Position numbers and translations under genes: made by a program
Origin: Deltaproteobacteria bacterium
GTDB lineage: Bacteria; Myxococcota; Myxococcia; Myxococcales; 40CM-4-68-19
NCBI GenBank assembly: GCA_005879315.1
Contig: VBLC01000035.1
Span: 1-64,000, forward strand
Direction: 5' to 3'
Length of the DNA stretch: 64,000 nucleotides
The notes under the pieces: generated by a model
Seen by the model: the letters and a program-made list of their open reading frames with translations, nothing else
Database searches by the model: none
What the model was told of the DNA's origin: nothing
In this document: positions 60,945 through 64,000 of the stretch, one piece after another
How positions within the stretch are numbered: the first letter of the stretch is position 1
Layout: each line of letters begins with the position of its first letter

Positions 60945-61526
60945 TCAGGGATTGAGCAGCGTCATCGTCCAAGCCTCGCCGGGGGCGCGCCGCGTGTACA
61001 GCTCGCGAAGGTGGAGGCGGCCGGGGCGGTTGAACCAGAACTCGATGGCGAGCGGCGCCACGCGGTAGCCCGACCAGTGGGGCGGCCGCGGCACGATCTT
61101 GCCCTGGTACTTCCGCTCGAGGGCGGCGAAGCGCTGTTCGAGCTCCTCGCGGGAGGAGAGCTTCTCGCTCTGGCTCGAAGCCCAGGCGCCCAGCTGGCTC
61201 TCGCGCGGCCTGGTCGTGAAATAAGCGTCGGCCTCGGAGTCGGGGACGCGGAGGGCGCGCCCCTCGAAGCGAACCTGCGCTTCCAGGTGCGGCCACCAGA
61301 AGCTGAGCGCCACCTCGGGATGCGCGGCGATGTCCCGCCCCTTGCGCGACAAAGTATTCGTGTAGAAGACGAGCCCCGCCGCATCGACGCTCTTGAGCAG
61401 CACCACCCGCGACGAAGGCCGGCCGTCCGCGCCGACGGTGGCGAGCGTCATCCCGGTCGGCTCGGCGAAGCCCGGCGTCGCGCGCGCCCGCGCGAAGAGC
61501 TCGATGAATTTCTCCAGCGGATCCAT
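60945..61526 (-). CDS. pdxH: Pyridoxamine 5'-phosphate oxidase
   Basis: PdxH oxidises PNP/PMP to pyridoxal 5'-phosphate using FMN. The 193-residue protein carries TGMTLATVGADGRPSSRVVLLKSVD, the FMN/substrate region YTNTLSRKGRDIAAHPEVALSFWW and RQVRFEGRALRV-type strands. The C-terminal FMN-binding hallmark is PPHWSGYRVAPLAIEFW. The start is ATG 61526 (MDPLEKFIELFARA); an upstream in-frame ATG at 61544 would add MLASRP. Confidence 0.95.
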   Translation of the reverse strand: MDPLEKFIELFARARATPGFAEPTGMTLATVGADGRPSSRVVLLKSVDAAGLVFYTNTLSRKGRDIAAHPEVALSFWWPHLEAQVRFEGRALRVPDSEADAYFTTRPRESQLGAWASSQSEKLSSREELEQRFAALERKYQGKIVPRPPHWSGYRVAPLAIEFWFNRPGRLHLRELYTRRAPGEAWTMTLLNP

Positions 61527-61559
61527 CGGGCGCGAAGCTAGCATGTTAAGAATCGGCGG

Positions 61560-62348
61560 GTGGATCGCTGGCTGGCGAAATTCGAGCGCCGCTTCGGCCG
61601 CTACGCCCCGAAGGGACTGACGCTCTGGATCGTCGGCCTCAACGGCCTCGCCTACCTCCTCCTCTACGCGCGGCCCGATCTGCGCTGGGAGCTGGACCTC
61701 GATCCCGCGGCGGTGGCGCGCGGAGAAGTGTGGCGCGTCGTCACCTTCCTCTTCCTGCCCTGGCAGTCGGGCGGCGGACTGGGAATTCTCCTCACGGCGA
61801 TCGCCCTCTGGTTCCTCTACACGGTGGGAAGCGCGCTCGAGGCGCAGTGGGGATCGTTCCGATTCGACGTCTACTACCTGCTCGGCGCGATCGGGACGCT
61901 GGCGGCTTCGTTCCTGGTCGGCAGTCTCACCAACGAGTACGTCAATCTCTCGCTCCTGCTCGCCTTTGCCACGGAATTTCCCGACTACGAGATCCTCTTC
62001 ATGTTCGTCTTGCCCTTGAAGATGAAGTGGGTGGGGCTCCTCTCCGCGGCGGGAGTGATCTGGGCGCTCGCCGTCGGCAACATGCACACGCGCGCCGGAG
62101 TGCTGGTGGCGATGGCGAATTACCTGCTCTTCTTCGGCCCCGAATTGGCGTCACGCCTGCGCCGGATTCCCAAGCCTTCCGCCCGCGTCTCGCCGTTCGG
62201 TCCGCAGCCCCGGCGGGTGCGAGTCTGCGCGCGCTGCGGGCGGAGCAGCAGCGACGATCCCAGTCTCGAGTTCCGCCTCTGCGACTGCGCCGAGAGGTGC
62301 CACGGCAAACTGACCGAGTACTGCATCGATCACGCACGGGCCCACTAG
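61560..62348 (+). CDS. Rhomboid-like membrane protein lacking catalytic residues, with zinc-ribbon tail
   Basis: This 262-residue multi-TM protein has rhomboid-like helices: WRVVTFLFLPWQSG, GSALEAQWGSFRFDVYYLLGAIG. The catalytic GxSG helix is replaced by VNLSLLLAFATEFP, and no Ser-His pair is evident. It is thus probably an inactive rhomboid (iRhom/Derlin-like in character). The soluble C-terminus (about 215-262) has CARCGRSS and FRLCDCAERC, a likely zinc ribbon. The start is GTG 61560. The function is unknown. It ends in the convergent hexamer-repeat gap. Confidence 0.78.
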   Translation: MDRWLAKFERRFGRYAPKGLTLWIVGLNGLAYLLLYARPDLRWELDLDPAAVARGEVWRVVTFLFLPWQSGGGLGILLTAIALWFLYTVGSALEAQWGSFRFDVYYLLGAIGTLAASFLVGSLTNEYVNLSLLLAFATEFPDYEILFMFVLPLKMKWVGLLSAAGVIWALAVGNMHTRAGVLVAMANYLLFFGPELASRLRRIPKPSARVSPFGPQPRRVRVCARCGRSSSDDPSLEFRLCDCAERCHGKLTEYCIDHARAH

Positions 62349-62361
62349 CCGACTGATCATC

Positions 62362-62526
62362 TAACGTTGACCCGGGCATTGACGTTCACGTTGACGTGAG
62401 GGTTGACGGCGACGGCGACGTGAACGTGGCCGTGGGCGGACACAAGCCGATCGTTCGCGGCCACGTCGCCGTCGCCGTCGCCGTCCACCTCAACGACAAC
62501 GATCACGCCCAACGTCAACGCCAACG
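62362..62526. repeat. Hexamer-repeat giant imperfect hairpin between convergent genes
   Basis: The gap between the rhomboid-like stop and the rsmE stop is filled by degenerate hexamers (GACGGC, GACGTG, AACGTG types) whose left half (about 62395-62440) is the imperfect reverse complement of the right half (about 62447-62505), giving a long stem around 62445. Simple-sequence coding is unlikely on either strand. It could act as a bidirectional terminator or structured RNA. Confidence 0.65.
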
Positions 62527-62530
62527 CGGT

Positions 62531-63238
62531 CTACCCGAGATCGCCGTGGATGTGCAGCAACACCGCAAGCGCGGCGAGGCTGGCTGTCTCGGTCCGCAGA
62601 GTAAGCGGGCCGAGCGCGACCGGAATCATGCCGCCGCCTTGGGCGGTCTCGATTTCGGCGGGCGAGAATCCTCCTTCGGGCCCGACCGCGAGCAGCACCT
62701 GCGACAGCCCTCGCGCGGCGGCGGAGAGGCGGAGCGATTTCTCGCGCGGATCGAGAATGAGCCCCTGCCGTTCGGGCTGCTCGCGGAGGATGCGCAGGAC
62801 CTCGTCGAAGCGGCAGGGCTGGTCGATGCGCGGGACGTCGGCCCGCCCGCTCTGCCGCGCCGCCTCCTGCGCGATGCGCCGCCAGCGCTGCAGCCGTGCC
62901 GCTCCTGCCGAGAGCTTCACCACCGCGCGCTCGCTGGCGAGCGGCACGATGCGCGCCGCTCCCAGCTCGGTGGCCTTCTGCACGATCAGGTCCATCTTCT
63001 CGCCCTTGGCCAGCGCCTGGACGAGGAGTACGTCGAGCGCGCGCGGCGGAGCGGCGGGCAAGGGACCGCCGAGCCGCAGCAGATCTCCTTCGAGCAGGGC
63101 GCGGTGGCGCGCACCGCGGCCGTCGAAGACTTCGACCTCCGCGCCGCTCTCGAGCCGGAGCACGCTGCGCAAGTAGTGCGACTGCTCCTTCGTCAGCGCC
63201 ATGCGCGGCTCGATGCGCTCCACGAAAAGCCGCCGCAT
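62531..63238 (-). CDS. rsmE: 16S rRNA (uracil1498-N3)-methyltransferase
   Basis: RsmE is a SPOUT methyltransferase of 16S rRNA helix 44. The 235-residue protein has the PUA-like N-terminus (MRRLFVERIEPRMALTKEQSHYLRSVLR), the LVQALAKGEKMDLIVQKATELGAARIVPL central region, and the knot LLAVGPEGGFSPAEIE with ALGPLTLRTETASLAAL. Length matches the family. The ATG overlaps the prmA stop by one base (TGATG), a common rRNA/ribosome methyltransferase pairing. Confidence 0.97.
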   Translation of the reverse strand: MRRLFVERIEPRMALTKEQSHYLRSVLRLESGAEVEVFDGRGARHRALLEGDLLRLGGPLPAAPPRALDVLLVQALAKGEKMDLIVQKATELGAARIVPLASERAVVKLSAGAARLQRWRRIAQEAARQSGRADVPRIDQPCRFDEVLRILREQPERQGLILDPREKSLRLSAAARGLSQVLLAVGPEGGFSPAEIETAQGGGMIPVALGPLTLRTETASLAALAVLLHIHGDLG

Positions 63239-64000
63239 CAAGCCCGCTCCAGCTCGACCAGCACCCACTCTTCGCGCCGCCGCTGCTCGACCGGCCGCAA
63301 ACCCTGCGCGAGGTACGCGCGTTCGGCATCGGCGGCCTGTTCGGCCAGCAGTCCCGAGAGCAAGAGCCGGCCGCCGGGGCGGACCTTCGAGGCGATCTGC
63401 GCCGCCAGCTCCTCGAGCGTATTGAGGAGGATGTTGGCGACGACGACGTCGAAACTGCCGTCGATCTTCGCCGGCTGCTCCTCGAGCAGCCATTCGATCC
63501 GCGAGGCGCCATTGAGGGCGGCGTTGCTGCGGGCGGACTCCAGCGCCACCGGATCGTTTTCGCTGGCGCAGATGCGGCCCGCGCCGAGCAGGTGCGCGAG
63601 CAGCGCGATCACGCCGCTGCCGGTGCCGACGTCTAGGACGTCCGCTCCGCGCATCTGATCGAGCAGCTCGCGCACCCGCTCGAGACAGAGGCGCGTCGTG
63701 GCGTGGCTGCCGGTGCCGAAGGCCATCCCCGGCTCGATGATCAGGGAGCGGCTCCCGGCCGGCGCTTTCTCCCAGGGCGGAAGGATGAAGAGATCGGAGG
63801 CAAGCTGGATCGGCCGGTGGTGCGCGCGCCAGGCTTCGCTCCAGTCCTCGGCGGGCACTTCGACGGGCGGCTCGGCGCGCAACTCGGCAGCGGCGCGCAG
63901 CGCATCGGCGCGGTCGGGAAAATGCGCGATGGCGCGGCCCGCTCCCGGTGGCAGGGCCGGAGTGCCAGGCATGAGCGGCATGCCGGGCTCCTGCAGCTCC
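63238..64000 (-). CDS. prmA: Ribosomal protein L11 methyltransferase (partial)
   Basis: PrmA trimethylates ribosomal protein L11. The visible part carries the catalytic domain: LIIEPGMAFGTGSHATTRLCLE, VLDVGTGSGVIALLA (SAM motif I), ASENDPVALESARSNAALNG, VVVANILLNTLEELA and SGLLAEQAAD. The reading frame stays open to the window end and PrmA is normally about 280-300 residues, so the N-terminal L11-recognition domain is partly outside; an internal ATG at 63981 is not a convincing true start. Confidence 0.95.
   Translation of the reverse strand, partial: ELQEPGMPLMPGTPALPPGAGRAIAHFPDRADALRAAAELRAEPPVEVPAEDWSEAWRAHHRPIQLASDLFILPPWEKAPAGSRSLIIEPGMAFGTGSHATTRLCLERVRELLDQMRGADVLDVGTGSGVIALLAHLLGAGRICASENDPVALESARSNAALNGASRIEWLLEEQPAKIDGSFDVVVANILLNTLEELAAQIASKVRPGGRLLLSGLLAEQAADAERAYLAQGLRPVEQRRREEWVLVELERA

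Overview
The window is strongly G+C-rich, densely coded bacterial chromosome with short intergenic gaps, many stop/start overlaps and frequent GTG/TTG starts. The gene content points to a myxobacterium-like organism (phylum Myxococcota). The signs are twin PilZ proteins of the kind expanded in Myxococcus, very large TPR/DUF3857 proteins, secreted lipoproteins with Gly-rich linkers or InlB-like repeats, and a propionyl-CoA carboxylase/methylmalonyl-CoA mutase set. This placement is inference from gene content; there is no rRNA gene in the window. I saw no tRNA gene, rRNA gene or CRISPR array.

Layout. 1-2 kb is an accessory patch: a truncated, frameshifted IS481-type transposase, a stand-alone REP-associated (Y1/HUH) transposase and a small DUF7832-like protein. 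2-8 kb holds metH (minus strand), divergent from a coiled-coil protein, a GST and hemW. 8-15.4 kb is a tandem pair of very large exported TPR/DUF3857/transglutaminase-like proteins, one apparently catalytically dead. 15.4-25.3 kb is core metabolism and ribosome biology: ComF, DUF309, gpmA, proB-proA-rsfS-rlmH, hflX, and glnB-glnA behind a good sigma-54 promoter match.

25.3-28.2 kb encodes a 899-residue protein whose class III cyclase homology domain is split by a coiled coil, overlapped by a 53-residue membrane protein. 28.2-37.1 kb holds an AbgB-like M20 hydrolase with a creatininase-family protein, sfsA, two PilZ paralogues, and a glutamine amidotransferase divergent from a glutamine-synthetase homologue, an Fe-dependent alcohol dehydrogenase and a SirB1-TPR protein. 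37.2-40.5 kb holds a 2Fe-2S ferredoxin, a degenerate TrpC-like protein, an MshEN-REC-TPR regulator and a CHAD protein.

40.5-52 kb contains the methylmalonyl-CoA arm: biotin carboxylase, biotin carrier, a methyltransferase and a B12-domain-less mutase in one overlapping operon, and a carboxyltransferase 5.4 kb beyond the biotin carboxylase start. Between them lie a BON protein, a double amidohydrolase, an M23 peptidase and two small proteins. 52-64 kb carries two lipoproteins, an ogt plus Ada-AlkA fusion repair operon, a run of membrane proteins ending in RDD, fumC, a cupin, pdxH, a rhomboid-like protein, rsmE and prmA (cut by the window end).

No single obvious new defence or secretion system appears. 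The most unusual signals are (i) degenerate hexamer repeats with dyad symmetry in three separate convergent intergenic gaps, (ii) a set of 4-base start/stop overlaps in which all four start codons ATG, GTG, TTG and CTG occur, (iii) the split cyclase protein, and (iv) several apparent pseudoenzymes (transglutaminase-like, TrpC-like, rhomboid-like, second amidohydrolase module).
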